From assembly GCF_000308055.1 (NCBI RefSeq), contig NZ_CAGY01000005.1, positions 241,639-305,638 on the forward strand: a stretch of 64,000 nucleotides of DNA. Direction: 5' to 3'. The stretch's first letter is position 1; each line of letters opens with the position of its first letter. Made by a program: the position numbers and the translations under genes. The notes below the pieces were generated by a model. It ran no database searches. It saw only the letters and a program-made list of their open reading frames with translations, and was not told the DNA's origin. Positions 35,509 to 44,928 of the stretch are shown piece after piece. This DNA comes from Actinomyces sp. ph3. Its GTDB lineage: Bacteria > Actinomycetota > Actinomycetes > Actinomycetales > Actinomycetaceae.

Positions 35509-38500
35509 GTGGCCGTTAATTTCTTTTCTCGATCGACGCAAGATTCCTCACGGGAACCGGTAGATACCGTTCCTGAAACGCCGAGCGCACCCAGCGACCA
35601 TGTTGTCCAAGAATGGCGTGCGCAATTGCGCCTATTGACTTCGCAGGAAGGTGGAAACTCTTTCCCAAGCCTGACCGTCTCTGAGGCACACCCGGGAGGA
35701 TTGGCACAGCTTTATGCTGGACGACCCACGAAATTGTCCAGCCTGATCCGTGAAAGTGTGGCCCATAAGCGTGCTCTCGAGCGCGCGCGTTCCCTGGTTT
35801 CATTCGCTCACGAAATGGCAATGCGCCACGGTGTTGCCCCTGTTCACATTGCCATCGGTCACGCGCAGTGGGGTAGTGGCGAGGCCAGGCAAAGCGCCCC
35901 CGTTTTCCTCCGCCCGCTGCGTCTTGCCGTTGAAGGTGACGATGTCGTTATCACCTTGCGTCATGGAATGGAACTTTCTGCTGCTTTCGAAGATGCGCTC
36001 GCGGACAAGGGCGTGCGCATCGATATGGATGAAGTTGCGCATCTGTCGACTCAGACGCACGGTTTTTCTGCATCTGTGGTTTTGGACCATGCCCGGCGGG
36101 CGGCCTCGGTTCTTGAGAACTTCGATGTCCGTGAAGAACTGACAATTGGGATTTTTGAACACCCAGCTGCGCTTTTGCTTCGCGAGCTCGAGCAACCTGC
36201 CGTTCTGATGAAGAACCGCGTAATTCGCGCTCTTGCTGGGGACGCGGCGGCCAGAAGCGCGACCTCTGGTCCTCTTCCACAATCCAACCCCAATGACCGT
36301 GACCCCGATGAGGAACGCGGTGCAGGTGATCTGACCCCGCGTCAACAAGACGTTGTTGAGGCCGTCGCGGAGGGCCATTCCTTCATTGTCGATACGCCTT
36401 CGGGTGCAGATGATGCTTCCCTTATTTCTGCGATTATTGCCGATAGTGCCGCGAATGGACGCACGCTGGTTCATATTGCAGGTTCACCCTCGCGCTCCCT
36501 TGCGGTTCACGGGCGCCTTCGTGAGCTCGGTATCGATGAGGCCGCGGTACGTATTGACGGGTCGAATGCGACCGACGCACTGTTGGGGGAGAAGCTTCTT
36601 CACGCGGCTGAAGATACGAACTCGGTTGAAGATACGGCCGAAGTTGCGCAGATGCGTGCGCGTTTGCGTACCATCCGTCAAACCCTGTCTTCTTACACCA
36701 CCTATTTGCACCGCCCCTTCAAGAATTTCGGTGTCAGTGCTTTCAATGCCCTTCAGGTTCTGACTGATCTGACGGCAACAAAGCCTGCTCCCCGAACTCG
36801 CGTACGCCTTGGTGAGGATGTTCTTCTTGAGATCGCTTCCGACCAGGGAGAGAGTGCCCGCGAACTTCTTCACGAGGCCTCGGCCCTAGGAGTTTTCTCT
36901 CGCCAAGCGCAGGTTGGTCCCTGGAAGGGGATCGTCATTGGTTCCCAAGAGCAGGTTCCTGATGTTCTTGAGCGAGTCGATCGCCTGGCAAAGGAAACGC
37001 TTCCGCAATTGCGAGTCATCATGTCCTCGGTTGCGGGTGAAAGCGGGATCACCCCCGCTGTTGATATGCGTCAGTGGTATGCGCAGCTGTCGATGTTCGA
37101 GGGTGTTCGTGAGGTTTTGGATATCTTCCAGCCCCGCGTCTTTGAGCGCTCTGCAGCCGATATGGTGATTGCGACCGCCTCGAAGAAGTGGCGTCAAGAG
37201 CACGGTATTTCGATGTCTCGTTCTCAGCGAGTCCGTTTGGTCAAACAAGCGCAGGACATGCTCCGCCCGGGCACCCACGTCAATGATCTTCACCGCGCTC
37301 TGCTAACCGTCCAGGAACGACGTGATGTGTGGCGCCAGCATTGCGATTCGGATGGCTGGCCGACACTGCCGTCGAACCTGACGCAGGCCGTGGAACTGAC
37401 CCAGGATGTTGCGGAAGATCTTGAACATCTGACGCCCATGTTTGCGACGGCTCACGGTGATCTTGAGGCAATGCCGATTGCCGAATTGGCGAAACTGTGC
37501 GAAAGGCTCAGCGCTGATCCCGAAGGTGGTTACGAGCTTCCTCGTCGCGTTGCGGTATTGAAGGCTCTGTCCGAGCTTGGTCTTGAACCGCTGACCCGAG
37601 ATCTTCGCCAGCGTCATGTCGCTGACGACCAACTGGATGCCGAACTCGACCTAGCGTGGTGGGCCTCGATCTTGGGCTTGATGCTGGCAACCGATTCGCG
37701 CTTGGGCGGTTTTGATCCTGCCGTTTTGGAGCAAACCCTGATCGAGGGCCGCGATTTGGACCGCCGCCAGGTCGCATCGCTGGTTCCGCAGGTCATTTCG
37801 CGTCTGCACCGGGTACGTACCCAAGCCTTGGCTGATGATCCGCAAGCCTTGCGCGCTCTTGAATTAGCCGTCCAAGACCAGCATCCGCTGACGTCTTTGT
37901 ACGCGCAATTCCCCTTGTCGTGGAAGCTTATTCCCGCGGTTTTGACGGTCCCGACGCTGGTTCCCCAAATTCTGCCTGAGCAGCAACAGGTCGATGTCGT
38001 GATTTTGGACGGCATCGATGAGCTCCCCATCGCAGAGCTGGTTCCGATTATTTCGCGAGCATCGCAGGTGGTCGTCTTTGCCGATCTTGCGCAGGAACAC
38101 AGCGAGGATGCCGTCGAGGCCCTAGCCGAGGTTCTTCCGCAGGTGCGCATGGATGTTCGCCCCACGCGCTTGAACGATCAGATGGCATTGCTTCTTGCCC
38201 GATATCGCGTTGACCACACGGGTGTTCCGGTTCCTTGGACTTCTGCCAGCGCACCGGTGACCGCGGTGTGGACAGAGGGCACAGGGATGCCGACTCCGGG
38301 AAGTGAGGCCGTTGAGTCGACTTCCGTGGAAGTCGATGCCGTTGTCGAGGCTGTTCTTGAGCACGCGACTTCAACCCCCGATCGTTCTCTTGCTGTCGTC
38401 GCGTTGAATGCACAGCACGCTGAACGAATCCGCGCCCAACTGACGCGCACGATTGGCGCCGAACCGGGCTTGGCCTCTTTCTTTGATCCCGCGCGTGTGG

Positions 38501-39585
38501 AACCTTTCGTGGTTGTTGACCCCGATGGTGCACGAGGCCTGGGCCGCGACCACGTCATTATTTCTGTTGGTTTCGCGAAGACTCCTCACGGTCGCGTTAT
38601 TCACCACTTCGGTGTTTTCTCTTCCCCTGCGGGTGCGGGAGCAATGGCTGATGTCTTGCGCTCGGTGCGCGGAGATCTGACCGTTGTCTCTTCGATTCGA
38701 CCCGAAGAGATTGATACTTCGCGTTTGTCCCAGCGTGGTGCGCTCATGCTGGTCGATTTGCTAGAGATTGCTCAAGGGCAGTCGGGTGTGGGTATTGATG
38801 CCTGGCCGACCCTGGAGATTGAGCCGGATCGTCTGCTCATCGACCTAGCGGATCGTCTGTACGGCTTGGGTCTTGAGGTTGTTGCAAATATCGGTATTCC
38901 CGGTGGTTTGCGGATCCCCCTTGCGATCGGACACCCCGAGGTTCCGGGACGCCTACTCCTTGCAGTGCTTACTGATGACGATGAGTATGTTGCTCAGCCT
39001 TCATTACGTGTGCGCGATCGCCTGTGGCCTTCGATGCTTGAAGAGCAGGGCTGGAAGGTGCATATCGCATTGTCGATGGCCGTCTTCATTGACCCGGCAA
39101 AGGAAACGGATCGCATTGTCCAGCTGGTGTTGGATGCAGTTGATGAGATCAACGGTCCCGCCGCGCCAGTACTTGAACTTCCCGAGGATCCTGACGCTGA
39201 GTTTGGTGTAGCTGAAGAAGAAGACGCTTTCGCTTCTGTTTCTGCTGAGGCTCCGCACGGTGATCAGGAAGATGACGAGGCCTCGCAGGCTCGTCAGCGC
39301 CGTGATGAGTTGGTTGAGGATGCTCGTGAGAACGAGGCCGTGGCTGAGTCTGAAAACGATGCTGATAGCGCGCGTGGAGAGCGTCCCGCGATTGCACGTG
39401 GTTTGCCGCTGGCGGCCTATAGCGATGACCAATTGGATGAGGTCGCACTGTGGGTGGCATCCGATGGTGTTGAGCGCAGCGAAGAAGAGGCAGTTGATGA
39501 GCTCTGGCGTGCACTTGGATTGACTCGTCGCGGCGCTCAGACCGATGCGGTCTTGCGCCATGTGATTCGTAGGAATAGTAAGTGA
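35509..39585 (+). CDS. Large SF1-helicase-like protein, degenerate Walker A, C-terminal nuclease-like domain
   Basis: A 1358-residue protein of the actinobacterial AAA/SF1-helicase-like family. Residues 30-240 are an N-terminal domain of the DUF4011 type; LTPRQQDVVEAVAEGHSFIV near 275-294 is the usual Q-motif lead-in, but the Walker A that follows reads DTPSGADDAS instead of GPPGTGKS. Motif II is VVILDGIDELP (about 825-835) in place of DEAS. Residues 1108-1215 (LLIDLADRLYGLGLEVV, LLLAVLTDDDEYV, RVRDRLWPSMLEEQGW) resemble the REase_MTES_1575 nuclease-like domain. An acidic linker (1220-1310) and a conserved 40-residue tail end the protein. ATP hydrolysis looks lost or altered (inference). GTG 35509 is the only usable start; no close ribosome site. 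Confidence 0.8.
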   Translation: MAVNFFSRSTQDSSREPVDTVPETPSAPSDHVVQEWRAQLRLLTSQEGGNSFPSLTVSEAHPGGLAQLYAGRPTKLSSLIRESVAHKRALERARSLVSFAHEMAMRHGVAPVHIAIGHAQWGSGEARQSAPVFLRPLRLAVEGDDVVITLRHGMELSAAFEDALADKGVRIDMDEVAHLSTQTHGFSASVVLDHARRAASVLENFDVREELTIGIFEHPAALLLRELEQPAVLMKNRVIRALAGDAAARSATSGPLPQSNPNDRDPDEERGAGDLTPRQQDVVEAVAEGHSFIVDTPSGADDASLISAIIADSAANGRTLVHIAGSPSRSLAVHGRLRELGIDEAAVRIDGSNATDALLGEKLLHAAEDTNSVEDTAEVAQMRARLRTIRQTLSSYTTYLHRPFKNFGVSAFNALQVLTDLTATKPAPRTRVRLGEDVLLEIASDQGESARELLHEASALGVFSRQAQVGPWKGIVIGSQEQVPDVLERVDRLAKETLPQLRVIMSSVAGESGITPAVDMRQWYAQLSMFEGVREVLDIFQPRVFERSAADMVIATASKKWRQEHGISMSRSQRVRLVKQAQDMLRPGTHVNDLHRALLTVQERRDVWRQHCDSDGWPTLPSNLTQAVELTQDVAEDLEHLTPMFATAHGDLEAMPIAELAKLCERLSADPEGGYELPRRVAVLKALSELGLEPLTRDLRQRHVADDQLDAELDLAWWASILGLMLATDSRLGGFDPAVLEQTLIEGRDLDRRQVASLVPQVISRLHRVRTQALADDPQALRALELAVQDQHPLTSLYAQFPLSWKLIPAVLTVPTLVPQILPEQQQVDVVILDGIDELPIAELVPIISRASQVVVFADLAQEHSEDAVEALAEVLPQVRMDVRPTRLNDQMALLLARYRVDHTGVPVPWTSASAPVTAVWTEGTGMPTPGSEAVESTSVEVDAVVEAVLEHATSTPDRSLAVVALNAQHAERIRAQLTRTIGAEPGLASFFDPARVEPFVVVDPDGARGLGRDHVIISVGFAKTPHGRVIHHFGVFSSPAGAGAMADVLRSVRGDLTVVSSIRPEEIDTSRLSQRGALMLVDLLEIAQGQSGVGIDAWPTLEIEPDRLLIDLADRLYGLGLEVVANIGIPGGLRIPLAIGHPEVPGRLLLAVLTDDDEYVAQPSLRVRDRLWPSMLEEQGWKVHIALSMAVFIDPAKETDRIVQLVLDAVDEINGPAAPVLELPEDPDAEFGVAEEEDAFASVSAEAPHGDQEDDEASQARQRRDELVEDARENEAVAESENDADSARGERPAIARGLPLAAYSDDQLDEVALWVASDGVERSEEEAVDELWRALGLTRRGAQTDAVLRHVIRRNSK

Positions 39586-39884
39586 GTGACCCCTTTGAGG
39601 CGACGCACTCGCACTCTCGTGAGTCGGATTTAGGAAGTGGAGATAACTCTGCGGGATCCGAAGAACATGCGACGCGAGCACGGAAGCGCAGGCGTGTACT
39701 TTTCGTCAACGAGGTTGATGAGAGGCTGATTTCGCGCGGGATCCCTACCTCTCTGGAGGATCGAGTTTCCGACCAAGAACGCCAGGATGCTCTGGATAAG
39801 GCTCATATAGTTGGCGAGGCGGATCAGTCGAATACTGCCCGCCTCGCCGCTAATGTCCCTCCGCATTCCCAAGCGCGGATTTAG
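39582..39884 (+). CDS. Small hypothetical protein coupled to the helicase-like gene
   Basis: A 100-residue, highly charged protein with a GTG start overlapping the helicase-like stop by 4 bases (GTGA), a strong sign of co-translation. The N-terminal 30 residues are low-complexity and acidic; a basic RARKRRRVLFVNEVDERLI segment follows, then ERQDALDKAHIVGEAD. I do not recognise a domain. The central segment looks conserved enough for a protein-protein or nucleic-acid contact, but that is a guess from charge only. Confidence 0.65.
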   Translation: MSDPFEATHSHSRESDLGSGDNSAGSEEHATRARKRRRVLFVNEVDERLISRGIPTSLEDRVSDQERQDALDKAHIVGEADQSNTARLAANVPPHSQARI

Positions 39885-39890
39885 CTATCC

Positions 39891-40742
39891 CTATTGGATA
39901 TCTAGCGGCACTGGGTGCCGCGGTCGCGGGAATGCGGAGTCGAGAAGATCGAGTTCAGTTTGCGAGAAGCAGATTGATGCAGCCTCGATGTTTTCTTTCA
40001 TGTGCTTCAAGCTTCCGGTGCGTGGGATTGCAACGACGTCCTTATGAGCAAGGACCCATGCAAGCAGGATTTGGAAGGGCGTTACACCGCGGTCGGCAGC
40101 CAGGGTTTGGATAACTTTATTTGTGATGAGGTTGTGCTGCAGCCTTCCAGCCTGCGCAAGAGGACAGTAGGCGATCGTCGTAACTCTATGTGCGGCGTGC
40201 AAAGGTTGTAGATCGACTTCGATTCCTCGCGAACCAAGGTGGTACAGGACTTCGTTGACTTGGCAATGCTGTGAGCCTCGAACCTCCAAGAGCTCTGACA
40301 TATCAGAGCAGTCGAAGTTAGATACTCCCCACGAGGAGATCTTTCCCTTTGCGCGGAGGCGCTCCAATTCTTCGACGGTTTCTTCTAGGGGCACTGCTCC
40401 ACGCCAATGGTAGAGATACATGTCCAAATAATCGGTGTTGAGGAAGCGCAAGCTTGTGTCGAGCGAGTGCTCTATACGCTCGTGCGAGGCATTAGAGGGA
40501 AGAACCTTCGAGATCAGGAAAATAGAATCGCGTTCATAGGGGCTGATTGCTTCGCCGACTAGATCTTCAGATCGTCCGTTTCCGTACATTTCAGCGGTAT
40601 CGATAAGCGTTGCGCCCGCTTCGATTCCGTATCTCAGGGCGGCAATTTCTTCGTCTCGTGTGCTTGCGCTATCGCCGAGATACCAAGTTCCCAAGCCAAG
40701 CTGGGGGATTGAAGTTCCGTTTTTAAGAAGGACCATTGACAT
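39891..40742 (-). CDS. Aldo/keto reductase
   Basis: A 283-residue NADPH-dependent reductase with the AKR barrel. The catalytic tetrad is visible: Asp and Tyr in LIDTAEMYGNG, Lys in LISKVLPSN, His in MYLYHWRG. The cofactor end is VAIPRTGSLKHMKEN. ATG 40742 is chosen for AGGAG 8 bases upstream and the standard NGTSIPQLGLGTW opening; the open frame upstream lies in the M20 gene. It is 10 bases after the M20 amidohydrolase stop, so it is the last gene of a minus-strand operon. It may reduce an aldehyde from the ureide or sugar-acid pathway (inference). Confidence 0.9.
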   Translation of the reverse strand: MSMVLLKNGTSIPQLGLGTWYLGDSASTRDEEIAALRYGIEAGATLIDTAEMYGNGRSEDLVGEAISPYERDSIFLISKVLPSNASHERIEHSLDTSLRFLNTDYLDMYLYHWRGAVPLEETVEELERLRAKGKISSWGVSNFDCSDMSELLEVRGSQHCQVNEVLYHLGSRGIEVDLQPLHAAHRVTTIAYCPLAQAGRLQHNLITNKVIQTLAADRGVTPFQILLAWVLAHKDVVAIPRTGSLKHMKENIEAASICFSQTELDLLDSAFPRPRHPVPLDIQ

Positions 40743-40752
40743 CTGTGATCTC

Positions 40753-42087
40753 CTAGAGTTCCTTCGTCGCATTGAAGTCTTCTGCGACTGCATTTCGGAA
40801 GCGTTCGTCGTAGCCGAAGTCGAGCGCCACACTTGCGAGGCCAAAAGCACCATCAAGCGCTGCTTGGTCCCCTGAAGGTGATGCCGCGGCGGCGGCTAAT
40901 TCTTCTGTGTGGAGCATCAGCTGAGAGTCTCCAACAGAAACTAGCGGATGGATTGCCGGTATACGGATTGATAGATTTCCAAAGTCTGTTCCCGCCGCGA
41001 TTGTCTCTGATAGGACTCCGAATGGCAGGGGGTTTCGTCCGCGTCGACGCTGTGAACGTACCCACGATTGGAGGAGCCACTTATTTGATATAACGGGCGC
41101 TTCGTTTCGATTTGCTTCTTCGATAAAAGTGACCGCTGTACCTGTCATCAGTGCTGCCCCGCGGAAGATATTGAGTACTCGTTCAATAAGGTTGCTCAGT
41201 CCCGAGTCGTATTTTGATCGGATACACATGCTGAGTTCGGTTTTCTCTGGAATGACGTTAGGCACGTCGCCGCCATTGGTAATGATGGCGTGCATGCGGT
41301 CAGTTGGTGAGAGCTGCTGGCGAAGCAAACCGATTCCAGTGAGAGATAGGACTGCAGCATCGAGCGCATTACGCCCCATGAAAGGTGCCGATGATGCATG
41401 CGAGGGGACGCCTGTAAATTGGATTTTTAAGCGTTTTTGCGCGAGCCACGTTTGGTGTGCAACATCCGTCCCGTAAGAGTGGGCCATAACAACCGCGTCA
41501 ACGCCATCAAATGCCCCTCGTTGGAAGAGAACTTCTTTGCATGTCGAGCATTCTTCTGCAGGTGTCGTCTGGAGGATCACCCGCATGGGGAGGCCGTCGG
41601 GCAGTTCTGAATTGAGTGCTGATAATGCTAGAAATGCCCCCACTGTTTGGGCGCACATAACGTTATGTCCGCAGCCATGCCCAATGCCCGGGAGGGCGTC
41701 ATACTCGCAGGTTAATGCAAATACCGGTGCATCCGGGTTGGAGTTTCCGATGCTTGCACGAAGTGCTGTTGGAATATCGAAAACTCCCTTCTCACTACTA
41801 ATGCCGTGTCGCGCGAGTACTTCGGCGACTGTGTTCATTGCAAAGTACTCATTAAAGCCCGTCTCAGGGTGCGAATGAATTGTGTGAGAAAGCGAAATAA
41901 TCTCGTTATTTAGATGAAGAATTGCGCTGCTAAGTGCATCGCGAAGGAGTTCAGGTGCTCCTGTTTCTTCATCGAGTTGCTGTGAATCTCCGAGAAATGC
42001 GCGGCGTTCCTCGGTCTCTTTCTGCATGAACTCGGTATATAGCCGGGTAGGTGTTTCGGGTGTATCGAAATGGAAGATATCGGTCAC
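40753..42087 (-). CDS. M20-family amidohydrolase
   Basis: A 444-residue metal-dependent hydrolase like AbgB/HipO or N-acyl-amino-acid hydrolases. Metal and catalytic residues: HSHPETGFNEY, EYDALPGIGHGCGHN, and TTPAEECSTCKE (the usual PAEE). A dimerisation domain is inserted near 190-310 (GVPSHASSAPFMGRNALDA). The family also contains allantoate amidohydrolase and ureidoglycine/carbamoyl-amino-acid hydrolases, so a role in ureide breakdown fits the neighbourhood but is not proven; AllC proper looks different around the metal site. The GTG start has AAGGA about 8 bases upstream. It lies 44 bases after the kinase gene in the same operon. Confidence 0.88.
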   Translation of the reverse strand: MTDIFHFDTPETPTRLYTEFMQKETEERRAFLGDSQQLDEETGAPELLRDALSSAILHLNNEIISLSHTIHSHPETGFNEYFAMNTVAEVLARHGISSEKGVFDIPTALRASIGNSNPDAPVFALTCEYDALPGIGHGCGHNVMCAQTVGAFLALSALNSELPDGLPMRVILQTTPAEECSTCKEVLFQRGAFDGVDAVVMAHSYGTDVAHQTWLAQKRLKIQFTGVPSHASSAPFMGRNALDAAVLSLTGIGLLRQQLSPTDRMHAIITNGGDVPNVIPEKTELSMCIRSKYDSGLSNLIERVLNIFRGAALMTGTAVTFIEEANRNEAPVISNKWLLQSWVRSQRRRGRNPLPFGVLSETIAAGTDFGNLSIRIPAIHPLVSVGDSQLMLHTEELAAAAASPSGDQAALDGAFGLASVALDFGYDERFRNAVAEDFNATKEL

Positions 42088-42131
42088 GATATTTTTCCTT
42101 CTTGGTGTATAAAAAATGAATTGTTACCGGC

Positions 42132-43574
42132 TTACTTTTGACTTGCCGTAAGTTTCTGGACAACCCGAGTAAGGGCAGTTTCATCACCGACATTTCCCGG
42201 GAAAACGATGTACGGAATTCCCAGCGCAGGACCCGAGCATGCTGTCCAGAGCGAAATGATTCCTTCGAGCATCGGCCCAATGCACATTGCGTGCCGCATC
42301 TGAAGTGCCTTTGAGGCCAGATCCGATGAAGTAATCCCTCCCTTCGCAATGACAAAACGGGGGGAAGTCCCAGTGATGATTTCTTGAACGAGGCGGACAA
42401 GGGAAGCCGATACGAGGCGCGCAATAGCAAGCGAGGCCTCGGGATCGGAAGCGGTGTGAACCTTCCGAGAGGTGGAGATCAATACAGTTTTTTCAGATAA
42501 ACAATCGATTGCTTCACGCGCGAGCTCGTTGAGGTACATTTCGCGTTGAGAATCATCAATAACCTGCGAAACATCAAGCTCGATGTGATGGAGCGGCACG
42601 TTCGAAGTGAGATGGTTGAGCTGCGCATTCGTTACCGCAACATGCGATCCGACTACGACCAAGCCGCCGGGAACAAAAGCACGCTCAGAGTCGATGAGAG
42701 TGTTGATTTCATCGCTAGTAATCGGAGCATGACGGTCCTGGCCAATTCGAGCTCGCATAAAAGGAGGACCGACGTGGTAGACAAAGTGCTTCCCCTGTGC
42801 TTCTGCTTGAATCAAAGCGAGACTTATTGCGCGCAAATCTTCTTCGCAAGCTGCATCAGGTGCGAAGACCATTCCGTTACAAATCGACATAACGCGTGAG
42901 AGAAGCTCTTCAGGCTTGGTGCGAACGCAATTCAGATCCGCAGTTACCACATTATCGAAGGGAATTTCACCCCCACTCTTTTCTTCTACCCAAAGAGCAA
43001 GTTCAGATGAATGAAAACCAAAACTTGCATCTCGCGCGAATTCGCTTTGCCCAACAGGGATATAACTATTGTCTTCTCGGCAGTAATGGACGCCATTTAT
43101 GGTCAGTCGACCGGCATCTGGGAAGGCAGGAATAAGGATAATTCCATCAATTCTTTGACCGTTTTGCTCAATTGATTTCGCAATCGATGTAGCCTCAAGT
43201 GGAAAATGGCAACGTAATGTCGAATCTGAGCGCGAAACAAATGAGATAGGAATATTTAGTTCTCGAGCCGCTTCACTTGCATTCTGAACAATTTCATTGA
43301 TGATAATTGCGACTTCTGAACGCGGTAGTGAACGCGAATTTGTCATGACATAAATTGCGGGTTTTTCTTGCATAAGTGCCCATTTGCAATCCTCCAAACC
43401 CCAGGTTGTTAATACCGGGATATCCGCAACGGACTGGGTGCCGGTGGGGTCGTCGTCAAGGACGAAAAAGACCGGTTCGCTTGCCGAGTTCTCTTTGATC
43501 TTTGCGTGAACTGCACTAGCGCTGATATCGGGGGCTTGAGCATATGGGCTGAGAAGCTGATCGAGGGACACCAT
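42132..43574 (-). CDS. Four-carbon sugar-acid kinase family (DUF1537) protein
   Basis: A 480-residue kinase of the DUF1537 family. The N-terminal domain opens with FVLDDDPTGTQS and has TNSRSLP and SRSDSTLRCHFPLE; the C-terminal nucleotide domain has FVIAKGGITSSDLASKAL and PYIVFPGNVGDE. Known members phosphorylate D-threonate, D-erythronate or 3-oxotetronates. Here, with a 3-hydroxyacid dehydrogenase (52119) and a Hyi/OtnI-like isomerase (51151) nearby, it could work on a tetronate or on glycerate (inference; there is no typical glycerate kinase gene in the window). ATG 43574 has GGAGG 6 bases upstream; ATG 43586 would overlap that site. First gene of the minus-strand operon. Confidence 0.9.
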   Translation of the reverse strand: MVSLDQLLSPYAQAPDISASAVHAKIKENSASEPVFFVLDDDPTGTQSVADIPVLTTWGLEDCKWALMQEKPAIYVMTNSRSLPRSEVAIIINEIVQNASEAARELNIPISFVSRSDSTLRCHFPLEATSIAKSIEQNGQRIDGIILIPAFPDAGRLTINGVHYCREDNSYIPVGQSEFARDASFGFHSSELALWVEEKSGGEIPFDNVVTADLNCVRTKPEELLSRVMSICNGMVFAPDAACEEDLRAISLALIQAEAQGKHFVYHVGPPFMRARIGQDRHAPITSDEINTLIDSERAFVPGGLVVVGSHVAVTNAQLNHLTSNVPLHHIELDVSQVIDDSQREMYLNELAREAIDCLSEKTVLISTSRKVHTASDPEASLAIARLVSASLVRLVQEIITGTSPRFVIAKGGITSSDLASKALQMRHAMCIGPMLEGIISLWTACSGPALGIPYIVFPGNVGDETALTRVVQKLTASQK

Positions 43575-43954
43575 GAGAACCTCCATGTTCAGTATGTGAC
43601 CGTCCTAGGGGGCTCACTGTAGTACAGGGCGCGGCTGGAGTGTCAACAATATTTAAAGTAACAGGTATATGTGCCACGGTTTTCCAGAATTTGTTAATGT
43701 GCAAAACTAAATGCTGGAAAAGTTGTGAGAAATGGGCATGAAGTTTCTGAGAGTTTTTAGTCAGGGTGTCAAGATTGACACTTTTCAGTCCTTATTTTGT
43801 GTGCGTTTGAACGACAGAAACGCGCTATAAAGCCAAAAAGCGAGGTGTTTTGCTGCGTTGCAACTCTGTGTACCATCACTCGTACCGACGGCGGCTCGGA
43901 TCGTCGAATCGGCCTATTAGCGATGTAGCTGATAACTGACTTCTGGGAGGAAAG
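43575..43954. promoter_or_regulatory. Divergent control region with a GTGTCAA palindrome
   Basis: This 380-base gap lies between the minus-strand kinase operon and the plus-strand ureide run and must contain both promoters. GTGTCAAGATTGACAC at 43766-43781 is a perfect palindrome with 7-base arms; a further GTGTCAA half-site is at 43640-43646. Such a repeat is a good operator candidate for a shared regulator. The region near 43867-43900 (GTACCATCACTCGTACC, CGACGGCGGCTCGGATCGTCG) has imperfect repeats. No gene is seen here, and no regulator gene adjoins. Confidence 0.5.
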
Positions 43955-44680
43955 ATGAAAATTCTCGCGGTTAACGTCAATACCACTGCTGCAATGACTG
44001 AGCAGATTGCTGATGCAGCACGCGCCGTTGTGCGTGAGGGTACGGAAATCGTCGGGGTGACTCCACAAGTTGGTGCGGAATCAGTCGAAGGTAATTTCGA
44101 ATCGTATCTCTGCGCTGTTGCGGTGATGGACAGCGTGGCAACCTATCCTGATACTTTTGATGCTGTCATTCAATGTGGCTTTGGTGAGCATGGCGTTGAA
44201 GGACTACGTGAGATTGTTGATGTTCCGGTTGTTGATATGACCGAGGCGGCTGCTCATTTTGCAATGCTTCTCGGCAATCGTTTTACCATCGTGACGACAC
44301 TTGATCGTGCCGTCCCTCTTATTGAGGAGCGTCTGCTGAGCTTTGGGCTTGATAGGCACTGTGCGAATGTTCGATCGACTTCGCTTAGTGTTCTGGAGCT
44401 GGAAGATCAGGAGCGCGCGAAAGATGCTATTCGGGAGCAAGCGCAAATTGCACTCCTTGAAGATCATGCCGAAGTAATTGTTCTTGGTTGCGGAGGTATG
44501 GCGGGCTTGGATCGAGAGCTAACTGAGCAACTGAATGTTCCTGTGGTCGAGGGGGTTGCGTGCGCTGCACTCTTGGCTCAGGATCTTGTTGATCTCGGTT
44601 TGACTACCTCAAAAATCCGCACCTATGCGCCACCGCGCCCTAAGCGGGTTGCGAATTGGCCAATTTCGAGAACTAAGTAG
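43955..44680 (+). CDS. Asp/Glu/hydantoin racemase family protein
   Basis: A 241-residue cofactor-independent racemase-like protein. It opens with KILAVNVNTTAAMTEQ, equivalent to the N-terminal NPNTT of hydantoin and allantoin racemases. Two Cys at the expected catalytic places are in VIQCGFGEHG and VLGCGGMAGL. The length is typical. Known relatives isomerise 5-substituted hydantoins or allantoin. Next to an allantoinase-type enzyme, allantoin or a hydantoin is the likely substrate (inference). ATG 43955 has GGGAGGAAAG 2-8 bases upstream. A hairpin and a 250-base leader separate it from the permease gene. Confidence 0.85.
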   Translation: MKILAVNVNTTAAMTEQIADAARAVVREGTEIVGVTPQVGAESVEGNFESYLCAVAVMDSVATYPDTFDAVIQCGFGEHGVEGLREIVDVPVVDMTEAAAHFAMLLGNRFTIVTTLDRAVPLIEERLLSFGLDRHCANVRSTSLSVLELEDQERAKDAIREQAQIALLEDHAEVIVLGCGGMAGLDRELTEQLNVPVVEGVACAALLAQDLVDLGLTTSKIRTYAPPRPKRVANWPISRTK

Positions 44681-44701
44681 TTCTCAGAGCATTTCTTGTT
44701 G

Positions 44702-44719
44702 AACGGAATTCTTTCCGTT
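44702..44719 (+). terminator. Small hairpin after the racemase gene
   Basis: Seven-pair stem AACGGAA with TTCCGTT around TTCT, followed by TTGAGC. Weak; may be an attenuator rather than a full stop. The following 200 bases before the permease hold no gene I can support; GTTGTCGGGC and GGCGGAAGC words there could be part of a leader structure. Confidence 0.4.
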
Positions 44720-44928
44720 TGAGCAAAACTTCAATGACATACGAAGTGGCGGAAGCATACTCAGGTAATGCTACAAGCTTCAAAGAATATTGATGAGGTC
44801 TCATACGAGGCGGAAACCAAAGCGTGAACTGATGGCATCCCCTTTGTCTGCGTCTTCATAGATTTTCAGAAGCGTCTATTCGGTTAATTCTGGAGCTCGA
44901 CAACGTTGTCGGGCAGAAAGTAGGAAAG

